The notes under the pieces are model-generated. The model was not told the DNA's origin, did no database searches, and worked only from the letters and a program-made list of their open reading frames with translations. A DNA stretch of 64,000 nucleotides from Mixophyes australis (Eukaryota; Chordata; Amphibia; Anura; Limnodynastidae): positions 54,684,811 through 54,748,810 of the forward strand of contig JAVHZZ010000011.1 in assembly GCA_036250195.1 (NCBI GenBank). The letters run 5' to 3'. The stretch's first letter is position 1, and each line of letters begins with the position of its first letter. The translations under genes were made by a program, and so were the position numbers. Below are positions 45,831 to 57,135 of this stretch, piece after piece.

Positions 45831-46634
45831 TTAAGGGGATGCCAGTGGTTATGTTATATTATGTTATGCTACTGAAGAGTGAAAGGTAGGGTATGTAGGG
45901 CCAGTGTTAATTATTACGAATCTCTTGAAGTATGTCCCCTGATGTATTGAAATGTACAGGAGAAGTAAAGGTTTCCTTTATTGGACTTTTTGTGAGATAT
46001 ATTAACATTTTTTTACTGCACACATGGACCTCAAATTTTCGTCTACAGAATATGACTTCCAGAGAAAGTCAGATTTAAAAGAGGTCTCTTTTGATAATAT
46101 TCCGTCCAGCGCATGCTCACTGGGCACATGAAATAAACAGCATATGCTCATAGGAGGACCCTGCTCAGCTCTATTAAGAGTGTGGGGGGGGGGGCTGATG
46201 GGAGGACCAGCAACACTGGGTCCCTATGTGTTAGGGTTAAATCTGTCTTGCTTCCTGCTGAATTTTCAGATCTGCTATGCACTTCAGCTATTCTTCCTCT
46301 GTGAGCAAAGTGGAAGACTCCACTATTTAAACCCTCAGCTGTCATGCACTCGTTGCCAGTGGTAGTGTTGTACATGCTAGTTTCCTAGTTTCAGTACCTG
46401 TGTTCAGTTTGTTCCTCACTTTGCACCTGTTGTCCCTAGCTCTGCATTTGTCTCCTATTGTCTGCATTGCGTCTTGCAAGTCTACTTTTTTTTGGCTCTG
46501 ATTATATTTGTCTCCTGGCTCCTGTTTTCTGGTCTGCGTCTACAGGTTACATATAGCCCAACTCAGAATCGCCGTGCACAGACTGCGTTAACTATCTATT
46601 ACTCTCTTGTGGGGCTACACAGTGATTACTGAAC

Positions 46635-46700
46635 TATTATTATCATTATTATCATTTATTTACAAGGCGTCACAAGGTTTCTGCAGCACCGCACACAGTA
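46635..46700 (-). repeat. fragment of a related repeat tail
   Basis: ATTATTATCATTATTATCATTTATTTACAAGGCGTCACAAGGTTTCTGCAGC reads in reverse as a 3' tail with (ATAATG)n. The flanking regions 45831-46634 and 46701-47199 show no gene, apart from a G run near 46187. Confidence 0.5.
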
Positions 46701-47199
46701 AATGTGTAAATTTGCACTAGCATTGCTTCAGATACATTGTTTATTATTTTACATTGCCTTAGACTGTATAAACCTGCACCAACATTTCTTCGAATGTAGT
46801 ATGTGATGCCAAAGCTGGAAATCCCGACACTAGTTACTGCACTATGGTAATCACAGCTCACCTACTTTCTGACTGTCCTAAAAATAGCCATCTTCACATA
46901 CTAACATACAATAATACATAAAGAGCGACAGTGACGTTTACATCACTTGTAAGGGTTACAGTACAATTCATGCTATTAATGGGGCAGTTCAAACACCTGC
47001 CCACTGTATAATGTTTTTCCATAAGGCTTGTACAATACTGCAATACTGCAGAATAATTCCTGCATTACCCTGTGGCAAGTTACTCATCCTTACATTACCT
47101 CAGAGCTTGTGCTTTTTCTGCCTGCTCTTGATAAACTCCAAAATACTTTTTGCTGCAAAATAACCTTGATATTTCTGTTTTTTCCTAACACTATGTAAA

Positions 47200-47371
47200 A
47201 TTTTCTATGGCGTAATGACGCAAATCGCGTCATCCCGGTGAATCGCGGCGTTTGAACCGAATCAGGGAGATTGCCACACTCTCCCGGGAGTCCGGGAGAC
47301 TCCCGCATTTTGGGTGGGTCTCTCGGACTCCTGGGAGAGTGTGGCAATCTCCGGGAGAGTTGGCAAGTATG
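47200..47371. mobile_element. MITE of the CATACTTGCCAACT family, left end missing
   Basis: The right end GAGAGTTGGCAAGTATG is intact and the interior shows CTCTCCCGGGAGTCCGGGAGACTCCCG mirrored by CGGACTCCTGGGAGAG. No left TIR or duplication seen. Confidence 0.65.
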
Positions 47372-48052
47372 GGTAAGGCATGTCCTAGATCAATTTATTA
47401 TTTCATTGTAACAATAAAGCAATCGAGTTTGTCCAGGAGCAAGATTACTCCTTTTTCGTCCCTTAATGAATCAGGCCCAATGCGTTCGTATTGTGAGCCT
47501 TAATGAATCCAGCCCCTGATGCGTAATATCCAGAAGAAAAAAAAGATAAAGAGGCACAGTATTTTCTGTATTTTAATGCGCAAAATGTGTGTAGAATTGT
47601 GTACAATCATCCTGTTATAATGTTCTGTTTCGCATGGACTTAATTAAGATCTCAGCTTCCAGTCAATCAAAGAATTTATATTTGCATAAAATATAAAAGG
47701 TGTAATACCTTAAAACATAACCCTGAAAGACAACACCTTGAGAGCCACAGGTTGCTTAAGTCGGATAAAATAAAAAATAAAAATAAATAAATGATGAAGA
47801 AAAAATAAAATGCCCATTTAATATAACACAAATTCAAGATTGAAAAAAAGAAAACAAAGTATTTATAACCCACATTCTATGCACAGCCAATTAAATATTA
47901 GGTCATCAGACATCATCTGTAGTTTGTTTGAAGCCCTTCACCCTCTTTTTGATCCAAAGTAGTCAAATTTGGAATGGGAGGGGGATTTAAAAGAAAAATC
48001 TCTTGATTCAATTACAAAATATTGAATAAAAAAACTTGCTTACCGTTTAAAA

Positions 48053-48087
<35 letters not shown>

Positions 48088-48381
48088 AAATAATGAAAGT
48101 ATGTTAAGCAACAACAAAAAACCTTCCTGCCCTGTCCTCTGTGCTGAAATGGTACAGATTTCAGGTTTGTGGAGTTTATCAGAATATAGACAGACTCTCC
48201 TCTAAGCTTTGGTTTAGCCAATGACAATGTTATGGGAAAATGGGCCACATGCTTGTCTAGTCACCAACGCAGCCTGTTGTATTTCTCAGCCCAGCTCTAG
48301 AGGCCTGCCCAGTGATTAAATAGGGATCCTTAAGTCTTGTGAGCCTTTTGTCCATGAAACATGGAGTAGCTGCAATTCCTT
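47372..48381. other. no gene; MITE fragment and (TAA)n
   Basis: Bases 47430-47520 hold the inverted end CTTAATGAATCAGGCCC of the GGGCCTGATTCATTAA family. A (TAA)n microsatellite lies at 48055-48085. The rest is AT-rich without features. Confidence 0.5.
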
Positions 48382-48699
48382 GTGGAAAGTAGGGATGTGC
48401 ACCGGCGACTTTTGGTGTCTCGTGTTTTGTGTTTTGGATTCGGATTTTCGTGATTTTTTGGGTTCGGATTTGTTTTGCAAAACACCTGCCGAAAGGTTTT
48501 GGTTCGGATTTAAGGTTTTGGATTCGGATTTTTTTTTGAAAAAAGCATAAAAAGTTCAAAAATCAAGTTTTTGGGCTAATTTTCACTCCTACGCTATTAT
48601 TAACCTAAATAACATTCAATAACAAGCATTTTCACTAATTTACAGTGTAATCTGAACACCTCACAATATAGTTATTAGTCCAAAACATTGCAACGAGGT

Positions 48700-49190
48700 A
48701 TCTTTCTGGACTGCGTAGTGGAGTGGTCCCCACAATATAATAAGAAAACCATCAACTGGTCTGAATCGCACCAAAAAATGTACCTGGACTGCGTAGAGGA
48801 GTGGGTCACCACAATATAATTTAAAAACCCTGAACTTGTATGATTCGCACCAATAAATGTATCTGGACTGCGTAGAGGAGTGGTCACCACAATATAATTT
48901 AAAAACCCTGAACTTGTATGATTTGCACCAATAAATGTATCTGGACTGCGTAGAGGAGTGGTCACCACAATATATATAATAAGAAAACCATCAACTGGTA
49001 TAAATCGCACCGAATAATGTACCTGGACTGCGTAGAGGAGTGGGTCACCACAATATAAATTAAAAACCCTGAACTTGTATGAATCGCACCAATAAATGTA
49101 TCTGGACTGCGTAGAGGAGTGGTCCCTACAATATAATTAGAAAACCCTCCACGGGTCTGAATTCCAAAAAAAAAGGATCTGGACTGCGTA
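48700..49190. repeat. 78-80-bp minisatellite in copy E
   Basis: Six units around TCTGGACTGCGTAGAGGAGTGG and CACCACAATATAATTTAAAA, close to the copy A array in unit sequence. Confidence 0.93.
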
Positions 49191-49639
49191 GTGGAGTGGC
49201 CCCGATACCCAATTTGGTACCGGGGCCACAATACCTCCTCCAACCATGGTACAGAGCATTCATCATTGAGATCCCATCAAGTATGTTAAAGACAGACAGG
49301 GTCGAAGTGTTATTGGTTGACTTTGTAAACCAAAAAACTGTCCCTGTTGCACATAGTTGTGCAATGAAGAGTAACTTTTTCATTTAAAGGCTCCATCTTT
49401 CAAGTGTAGTGTTTGTAAGTCATATTATACTTTTGGTAAAATTTGTTTAATTTGTTCCTCTTTATGGTAACTACTAATAGAATTAAAGTATTAAATAGAA
49501 GCGGCAGTTCCTCTTTATGGGAATTAGTAATAGAATTAAAGTATTAAATAGAATTAAAGTATTAAATAGAGTGGTATAGAGTGGTAGTGTGGTATAGAGT
49601 GGTCCCCACAATATAATAATAAAACCCTCAACTGGTCAG

Positions 49640-50010
49640 AATTCCACCAAACAAGTATCTGGACTGCGTAGTGGGGTGGCCCCGGTACCCAATTTGATAC
49701 CGGGGCCACAATAAAATAAATACACCCTTAACTGGTCAGAATTCCACCAAACAAGTATCTGGACTGCATAGTGGGGTGGCCCCGGTACCCAATTTGATAC
49801 CAGGGCCACAATAAAATAAATACACCCTCAACTGGTCAGAATTCCACCAAACAAGTATCTGGACTGCGTAGTGGGGTGGCCCCGGTACCCAATTTGATAC
49901 CGGGGCCACAATAAAATAAATAAACCCTCAACTGGTCAGAATTCCACCAAACAAGTATCTGGACTGCGTAGTGGGGTGGCCCCGGTACCCAATTTGATAC
50001 CGGGGCCACA
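49640..50010. repeat. 100-bp minisatellite with a built-in hairpin in copy E
   Basis: GGACTGCG (or GGACTGCA) starts units at 49661, 49761, 49861 and 49961. Each holds GGCCCCGGTACCCAATTTGA followed by TACCGGGGCC, a 10-bp stem with a 10-nt loop. One unit has a stem mismatch (TACCAGGGCC). Confidence 0.95.
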
Positions 50011-50105
50011 ATACCTCCTCCAAGTTCCAAGTGTAGTGTTTATAACATCTTAACACTACACTAATTCTAGCACATCAAAACCTCTTGTTTTAAATAATGA
50101 CAGGG

Positions 50106-50841
50106 TGTCACGAGCTGCGGCGGTACTCACAGCCGCCGCGGTTCGCTTCCGGCCTGCCCCAGCGTCCCGGCCATCACCATGACGACCGGGACGTCACTTC
50201 CTCCTAACTCCCGGCCAGTGCTGAGGCAACGGCCGGATGCCCAGCACTGTAGCGCCGCGTCCCGGGAACAGGGGACAGCTGGGAGCGTGCGCAGGAAGAT
50301 CTAATAGCCTGCTGGCTATTAGACTGTGATTTTTTCATTAGTCAGCTCCTGAAAGTATTTTCAGAGCTAGACTCTGATTGGCTCATCTGTACATTTAAGG
50401 CAGTGAGGTCTGCAGCATCACTGCCGGTTATAGCGTTCTGTCCTCAGTCCTGCTGCCTGCTTGTACTATCCGTTTAGGTTCCTGCTACCTTAGATTTGAC
50501 CACCCGTGTTTGACCCCTGCTTGTTATTGGACCTGTGACCCTTCTCTTCTGACCTTGACCTTTTGCCTGGAATTCGGATTTTGCTCCTCTGCCTGTGAGT
50601 TTGACCCTTCGCTTGCACTTGGATATTGCATCTGTGCCTGTGACCTTTGGACGTTGGATTCCTCTTATACTACAGTCCACCAATCACTCCACTTCTAGGA
50701 AACTCCTTTAAGTCAGTATACGCTACTCGACCCTCGGTCGGCCCACAGCCCAGTCTGTCCCCACCACTAGGGGCTCCAGCGAACACCTGGCCTTCTGAGT
50801 AGTTCCCGAGTTTCACTGTACTGACTTGGGAGTTCCTAACA
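50106..50841 (+). mobile_element. probable solo LTR (736 bp) inside copy E
   Basis: Copy A is continuous through GACAGGGCATTTAAC; in copy E the same site is split and CAGGG is duplicated (50101-50105 and 50842-50846). The insert starts TGTCACGAGC and ends TTCCTAACA, i.e. TG...CA, with a 5-bp duplication, as known for LTR retrotransposons. It has no coding sequence and is GC-richer than the host element. The start resembles Ty3/Gypsy LTRs of amphibians and fish; family assignment is tentative. Confidence 0.75.
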
Positions 50842-51018
50842 CAGGGCATTTAACTTTTGATTTAATTTATTGAATTTGTTGGCATTTTCTTTTACTTTTT
50901 GAACATGGCAAACGACTGTTGAATGGTCACATAATGCCAAAAAAATAGTTGCAAGATGGAATTGTCCTTGGGCCCTCCCACCCACCCTTATGTTGTTGAA
51001 ATAGGACATGCACACTTT

Positions 51019-51082
51019 AACAAACCAATCATTTCAGCGACAGGGCCTACCAAACAACTGTGGCTGAAATGATTGGTTTGTT
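51019..51082. repeat. 20-bp perfect hairpin in copy E
   Basis: 51019-51038 is exactly complementary to 51063-51082; the same hairpin as in copies A and B. Confidence 0.9.
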
Positions 51083-51137
51083 TGGGCCCCCACACCAAAA
51101 AAACAATTCATCTCTCCCTGTACAAACTAAACAGGCT

Positions 51138-51560
51138 CTACTGAGGAAAGATGTCGTCCTCATCCTCAACCTCTGATTCCTCTCCCCCTACAGTGTGTAC
51201 TTCCTCCTCCTCACACATTATCAATTCGTCCCCGCTGGACTCCACAACCACAGGTCCCTCTGTACTATCTGGAGGGCAGTGCTGTACTTCATTGAGGAAT
51301 TGATTATTCATTTTTATAAACATAATTTTTTCAACGTTGTGAGGAAGCAACCTCCTTCTCCGCTCACTGACCAGGTTCCCCGCTGCACTAAAAACTCTTT
51401 CCGAGTACACACTGGAGGGGGGACAACTCAGGTAAAATAGAGCCAGTTTGTACAGGGGCTTCCAAACTGCCTTTTGGAGTTCTACCACGTCACTACCTCT
51501 AGTTAATTTAGATTGCAAGGCTTGTAAATACTTTGAAGATAAAAAAAAAGCAGGCTGCAC
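51138..51560 (-). pseudogene. hAT transposase C-terminal ORF of copy E
   Basis: An open minus-strand frame runs from about 51560 through KYLQALQSKLTRGSDVVELQ, then KAVWKPLYKLALFYLSC, SSVYSERVFSAAGN (hAT dimerisation motif), RRRRLLPHNVEKIMF and the acidic tail to DDIFPQ. The C-terminal ~110 residues match copy A closely. The first ATG (51560) is not the family start, and the preceding sequence is filler, so translation of this piece is doubtful. The LQALQSKLTRG segment is shared with copy B and absent in A and F. Confidence 0.7.
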
Positions 51561-51781
51561 AGACTGTGGAGCTAGAAAGTGAAATTAAATGAACCACGTT
51601 ACTTTGGTGGCTATCTATGCCCCCCCCCCCCCCCCGCCCTACACTTTTAGTTGAATATAAAAAAAGCAGCCTGCATAGACTGTAGAACTAGAAATTCAAA
51701 TATACAAAGAAATGGACAAAGGCAGTTTGGTATCTGTCTGCATCAGATCCCCTCTCCACTAGGAGTAAAATAGAAAACTAT

Positions 51782-52497
51782 TCAACCGTTATATAATCTA
51801 GAATATAAATAGAAATTGAGAAAGGCAATTTGGTATCTGTCTGCATCATAATCATCAACATCCTCCTCAGCGCCAGCTACATCAATATCCTCCTCCCGGT
51901 GTACAACATTCACACCTTCATTAGCCAAATCTGTAACTGGACTGTGGGTGATCCTTCCAGCATATGCAGAGGGCGTGCTGCAAATGCTGGATGGAGTCAC
52001 CTCTTCCCGTACAGTGATGGGAAGGTCAGGGTTCACAACCAACAACACCCTTGGACTTGCCTTGGGGATTTGTGATGTCATCTGTTTAGAAGGCAGAGTT
52101 CTTTGCTGTTTTGTTGTTGTTGCTGACAGCATAACTCTCTTAAATTTTTTGTAGGGGGGGAGGAGGAGGGCTTAGATCCTTGGGTGAAGCTGGACCACTA
52201 GTCATGAACACGGGCCAGGGCCTAAGCCGTTACTTGCCACTCCGTGTCGTAAATAGCATATTGGCAACTTTACGTTTCTCCGCTGATGATTTTAAGTTTC
52301 TCTTTTTTGCTACTTTTACTTAACTTGGGCTTTCTGGATTTTACATGCCTTGTACTAGGAGATTGGGCATCGGGCTTGGAAGACGACGTTGATGGCATTT
52401 CATCGTCTATGTCATGACTAGTGGCAGCAGCTTCAGCATTAGGAGGAAGTGGGTCTGGATCTTTCCCTACTTTATCCTCCAAATTTTTGGTCTCCAT
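51782..52497 (-). pseudogene. hAT transposase N-terminal fragment of copy E, frameshifted
   Basis: Starts at the family ATG (METKNLEDKVGKDPDPLPPN, 52497) and reads normally to the Lys-rich KSRKPKLSKSSKKEK segment, where an indel in the CTTTTTTGCTAC stretch (about 52305) shifts the frame. The other frame then gives MLSATTTKQQRTLPSKQMTS, an acidic run, and the end DYDADRYQIAFLNFYLYSRL shared with copy D. A direct repeat of GGCA(G/A)TTTGGTATCTGTCTGCATCA lies just beyond (51721-51846). Confidence 0.75.
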
Positions 52498-52511
52498 TAT
52501 ATGTAGCACAA

Positions 52512-53460
52512 GATACTGCAGAATGTGTGAACTTGGTAATATTGCAGATAGTACCAATGGGCTTATACTGCTGGATTGGTTTTGCAAATTTAGTTATAAT
52601 TATTTTTTTATTTTTTTTATTTTTTAGTGTGTTTTTATAACTTTTTTTTATTTTTTAAAAACTTGGGAATAATGGGTAAATAACTATGCCCTTAGAAGCA
52701 CAGAACACAGGACACAGCACCACTGGACTGAACAGGACACAGCACTGGACCCAGCAGCACCACTGAACTCAGAAGGACAGAGCACAGGACACAGCACCAC
52801 TTGACTGGACTGATATACTGCAGAATGTGTGAACTTTGTAATATTGCAGTACCACTGGACTTTTACTGCTGAATGTGTGAACTTGGTAATATTGCAGTAC
52901 CAATGGTCTTATACTGCAGGATTGGTTGTGCAAATTTTGTTGTAATTAAAAAAAAAATTAATTATTTTTTTGTATTTTTTTTATAACTTTTTTTTAATTT
53001 TTTCAAACACTTGGGAATAATGGGGAAATAACTATGCCCTTAGAAGCACAAAGCACAGGACACAGGACCACTGGACCACTGGACTGAACAGGACACAGCA
53101 AAGGACCCAGCAGCACCACTGAACTCAAAATTGACAGAGCACAGCACACAGCACCACTGGACTTTTACTGTTGAATGTGTGAACTTGGTAATATTGCAGT
53201 ACCAATGGGTTTATACTGCAGGATTGGTTTTGCAAATTTTGTTGTAATTAATTTTTTTTAAAATTATTTTTTTGTATTTTTTTTTATAACTTTTTTCTAT
53301 TTTTTAAAACACTTGGGAATAATGGGGAAATAACTATGCCCTTAGAAGCACAGAGCACAGGACACAGCACCACTGGACTGAACAGGACACATCACAGGAC
53401 CCAGCAGCACCACTGAACTCAAAATTGACAGAGCACAGCACATAGCACCACTGGACTGAT
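52512..53460. repeat. three ~305-350-bp tandem modules in copy E
   Basis: TACTGCAGAATGTGTGAACTT or a variant starts modules at about 52512, 52815 and 53168. Each runs through a T-rich tract, AATAATGGGGAAATAACTATGCCC and the GGACACAGCACCACTGGACTG repeats. It lies between promoter and ORF on the minus strand. Confidence 0.85.
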
Positions 53461-53581
53461 ACTGCAGAACACAGCACAGCGCAGCACAGCACAGCACAGA
53501 ACTAAACAGCACAGCACGAGATCTACCAGGACAGAGGACCACCTAACACACCCTCCCTCTACCCTGATCAATGCCCGAGTG

Positions 53582-53612
53582 AAGATGGCGGTGACTAGCG
53601 GGAATCTATAGG
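53582..53612 (-). promoter_or_regulatory. TATA-like and YY1-like core promoter of copy E
   Basis: On the minus strand, a TATAGATTCC variant of the TATA box precedes the complement of AAGATGGCGGT (53582-53592). One change in each motif relative to copies A, B and F. Confidence 0.4.
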
Positions 53613-53766
53613 ATCCGAGTATCGCGAGATCCGACAGCGGGATTATGACTCAGAGCCTCGGTTTCAAGTTTTCATTTGGCGCCAATACCCGGATCTGTCT
53701 CGGATCGGAAAGGTTCGGGTGGGCTCGGATTCACAAAATCCGAGTGCGCTCATCTCTAGTGGAAAG

Positions 53767-54378
53767 TCACTTTTCTTTCCAAGCCACTACAGGTACCAGG
53801 GATGGTTCGTTACAATTTTTCCTAGTCATGTTTAAAAACAATAAACTCCATTGTTACGGCCTGGGGTCTGGTCACTTTGATTAGGGGACACACGATGTCC
53901 AGCCAGCAAAGATCTTGTGCATATTTGTGGCTATCAATTCATTATGCTAGCCAAAAACAACTCCAGGGTGGCAGTATGACTGTGAAGAGCCTCCATGTCT
54001 TTTAGTGCTGCAGCATGTTGCCTTTAGAAAGAGAGTGGTAAAAGTTACCAGCATCACTCGTATGTTTAAGGGTGACCCAATGTTACTCAGGGGCACTTTG
54101 AAGGTTGTATAATTGCCACCTCTTGGGGACCTCAATAACTGCTCTAGCAACCAAATTGCCATTGATTTGATTACTTCCTGTATAAAAGTGGAACATAGTT
54201 CTATTTTTAACCACACAACACCCCTTATTTACTATATTTACTAAAAGGACACAGAGTATACTGAAAGCTATCTTTTAAAAGGCGATTCCATCTGACAGGT
54301 GTTCATGAAATCACACCACCCAACCTACGTTGTTTACATTTAGTTTAAAACATATAAAAGGGAGAGGGAAAATTGCTA
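53767..54378. other. no recognisable gene
   Basis: Flanking sequence between copy E and the MITE; no supported feature. Confidence 0.35.
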
Positions 54379-54386
54379 ACTTTGCA

Positions 54387-54696
54387 CATAGTTGCCAACT
54401 CCCGGAAACTTGGCGCCAATAGGGGGCGAGACTGGAGGGCGGGAGGGGGCGGGATGAGGCCAATCTCGTCATTTTGGCCCCGCCCCCAGCGAAAACGTAA
54501 TTTGCGTAGCGGGGGGCGGGGCCAAAATGACACGATTGGCCTCGTCCCGCCCCCTTCCGCCCTCCAAAATGGCGGATTTGACGCGATTCTCGGTGAAATC
54601 CGGGATGCGGGAGAAATGCCATCTCCCCCGGGAGCCCAAGAGACTGACCCGAATTTCGGGAGTCTCCCAGACTTTCCGGGAGAGTTGGCAAGTATG
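54387..54696. mobile_element. complete 310-bp hAT-type MITE, TIR CATACTTGCCAACTCTCCCG
   Basis: Perfect 8-bp duplication ACTTTGCA (54379-54386 and 54697-54704). Left end CATAGTTGCCAACTCCCGGAA, right end TTCCGGGAGAGTTGGCAAGTATG. The GC-rich core has paired blocks GGGGCGGGATGAGGCCAATC ... GATTGGCCTCGTCCCGCCCC, so most of the element folds on itself. It is the best-preserved copy of the family in the window. Confidence 0.93.
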
Positions 54697-54704
54697 ACTT
54701 TGCA

Positions 54705-55689
54705 TGTGGTGTACTATACTTGGATCTCTCTGACTCCTTTAAACTTCTCTGACCCCATTAAACATTGCAAAGGCATATAAGAAGGTGTGCTATTGTCCAA
54801 CATTCTAGTCAAGGGATTAGGTTATATTAAGATATGTTACATGTGGCTTAAATATGAAATAATATTGTTAAACTCAAATTTAAGGTTTTGTCTAAAACTT
54901 GTGTAAAAACGGGTTATTTTTTTTTAAGTTTACATGCATCTCCAAGAGTATACACCAGAAAATTGTGTTTTAAAAATAGCTGAAACTGACATGTTTAAAG
55001 TGTACTGTAAGTACCAGTAGGTAAGTCCAACATCTATATTTGCCATGACCCACCCTTGTTTGTATATATTAAACTGCTGTAAAAAAACTTAGTTCATGAA
55101 AGACAGGGTGCAACATTAATGCAGTTTTTTTAAACTGATTTCCAGTGATGAATAATTTGCTGATCTGATTTTTAGCACATCATAGGTTATTTACTAACAC
55201 TATTGAAAGGTGTAAATCTTACCTAAGGTATGGTAACCAAACAGGCCTTTGGGTTTGTTGTCTAACCAGCACTAGACAGATAAAAGCTAATTGCTAAGGT
55301 TAATAAATAACCTTCATGGTATGCTATTGTAAGCGGACTGTAGTGTAACAGCTTTATGTATACTATCCTTTGCTAAATGCTATCTTACTACTATAACTTT
55401 TTTGATCAGGGTGCTAATAATTCATGTATTAGGGACTGATGTGCGATTTAGTGCAGCAGCTAGTTGCACGTCACTAATATGTCATTCGTTATGTGATTTA
55501 TTTATTTATTTTTTGCAATGGCATGAGTGGAGAAACAGTGATTAGTGCCAAATAAACCACAGTCCAAAGATTGTGACTGTGTTGTGTTGGTAGGTTAATG
55601 TAGGTATAACCACTTTTAGTTTCTGTTGTAGAGAAAGTATGTTTAGTAGTGACTCTATCCAATCACAACATATTGCACAGTATTCTTGA
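54705..55689. other. no recognisable gene
   Basis: AT-rich; no supported feature. Confidence 0.35.
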
Positions 55690-57135
55690 AATGTATCTGT
55701 GGAGGATCAAATCAAGTCCTCCATGCTCATATAATCATTCTGTTTTACGAACCACTCTTTTATAGATGGTGGAGAGAAGGATTTCCAGTGGACTGGTATC
55801 AAATCCTTCGCAAAAATGTTAAGGTGTTTCATTAAGGATTTTTTATATTGGGTAATGGGCTTGTTAATTAAGTTGAGTAACCAGAAACTTGGGTAGTCTG
55901 CACCTCAGTTCCTGTGATTCTCTGGAGTTGGTAATCACTTCCTCACAGAAAGAGTGTATTTTGGAAAATATCACCAAATGTGGAGGAATGTCCCAATCGC
56001 CATATGACACCTCCAACAGATGTTGGGTGTTCTAAGGTATATTTTGGCCAGGAGGCTGGGACACCAGTATCACCTAGATAGAATTTTATATTAAGTCTCA
56101 ACCACTGTAATACTAACGGGACTAGCCTGTGTTATTTGGAAGATGGCAGATCAGTTTTGTTCTTTAACTAAGTTCCCTAAATCTTGCCCCAGTTTTTTGT
56201 GAGGTATGTTCAATTAAGAGTGTATAGATGCTCGAGAGGGAATGCTTGGCGTAATGGGAGGCCGTGCATAATGTTTTGACTAAAGTAAGCTCCCTTCCTG
56301 CCATTTTAAGCAAGTCTCCTCTAGTTAGGTAATGTTTCACTTGCAGGTATATCCAGATTTCTGAATTAGGTAAGTCCCATTTGACTTGAATGTCATTGAA
56401 CTGGAGGACGCTCGCCACGCACACCAGCTGGCCGGCACAGAAAATCCCTTTCCATGTCCAATTGCATAGGGGCTCCCGAAGGGTTGATGAACAATGGAGT
56501 AAGAGGTGAAGTTAGGGAGAATATGTGCTTTTGTTATGATAGCCTGAACCACCATGTCAACATGGAGGTAATTGTTGTATGGAAGGAAGTTTGAATAGCC
56601 ACAGGAGGATTTTGGCAGGGACTTTAAGTATAGATTCCTCTGTCACCACCCACTGCTTAACGTCCTCACCTCTCATCCATTCCATGATTTAATTCAGCAT
56701 AACAGCATAATAATAAGCAGTAAAGTGAGGGAATTGCAGCCATCCTTATTGTTGTAGCATCTGTAGAGAATGTAATGCTTAAAACATAGTTTTCTTCCAC
56801 CACACACAAAATCTCGTATTGCTCAATGTAGGCTGGTGAACCATTTACTGGGAATATATACGTGGAGAGTATATAAGAGATATAGAATCCTCAGGAGTAT
56901 ATTCATTTTAGTAATATTGATCCTCCCTATCCAGGAAAAGTTTCTATTGCGCCAATCTCTTAGATCTTTGCGAATATTGTTAATAATAGGTAGAAAGTTA
57001 TCCGCAAAGATGCAGGATATTTCTCTATTACTAATAACACCCAAATACTTTATCTGTGTTGGATGCCACACAAAGGCAAACACATGTCTCAGGCCTATGA
57101 CGACACAAAGAGGGATTGATAAGTTGAACACGACT
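55690..57135 (-). pseudogene. 5'-truncated L1/Tx1-like LINE, ORF2 C-terminal half
   Basis: The minus strand from 57131 reads FAFVWHPTQIKYLGVISNRE ... NNIRKDLRDWRNRNFSWIGRINITKMNILLRILYLLYTLHVYIP, the thumb/connection region that follows the RT in L1-clade ORF2. Further on come LQFPHFTAYYYAVMLN.IMEW with W...EES (56650-56750), NFTSYSI..QPFGSPYAIG.GKG (56440-56520) and finally PVHWKSFSPPSIKEWF (55740-55790), typical of the L1 C-terminus. Stops and frame changes are frequent. The RT catalytic box (FADD) and the endonuclease are not seen, as expected of a 5'-truncated insertion. The 3' end near 55690 shows no clear A-tail. Confidence 0.75.

Larger units (their letters stand above)
48390..53758 (-). 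mobile_element. hAT copy E, 5.4 kb including a nested LTR
   Basis: Perfect 8-bp duplication GTGGAAAG (48382-48389 and 53759-53766). Left TIR TAGGGATGTGCACCGGCGAC, right end the complement of TAGAGATGAGCGCACTCGG. Transposase sense is minus. From the right: promoter end, three ~310-350-bp modules, broken N-terminal ORF, deletion with filler sequence, C-terminal dimerisation ORF, hairpin, nested LTR, and two minisatellites (78-80 bp and 100 bp). Confidence 0.93.

Noticed and set aside
53645..53884. ORFs in the TIR-proximal GATCCGA/TCGGATC-rich ends
   Set aside because: Short, low-complexity, located in promoter/TIR sequence of hAT copies.
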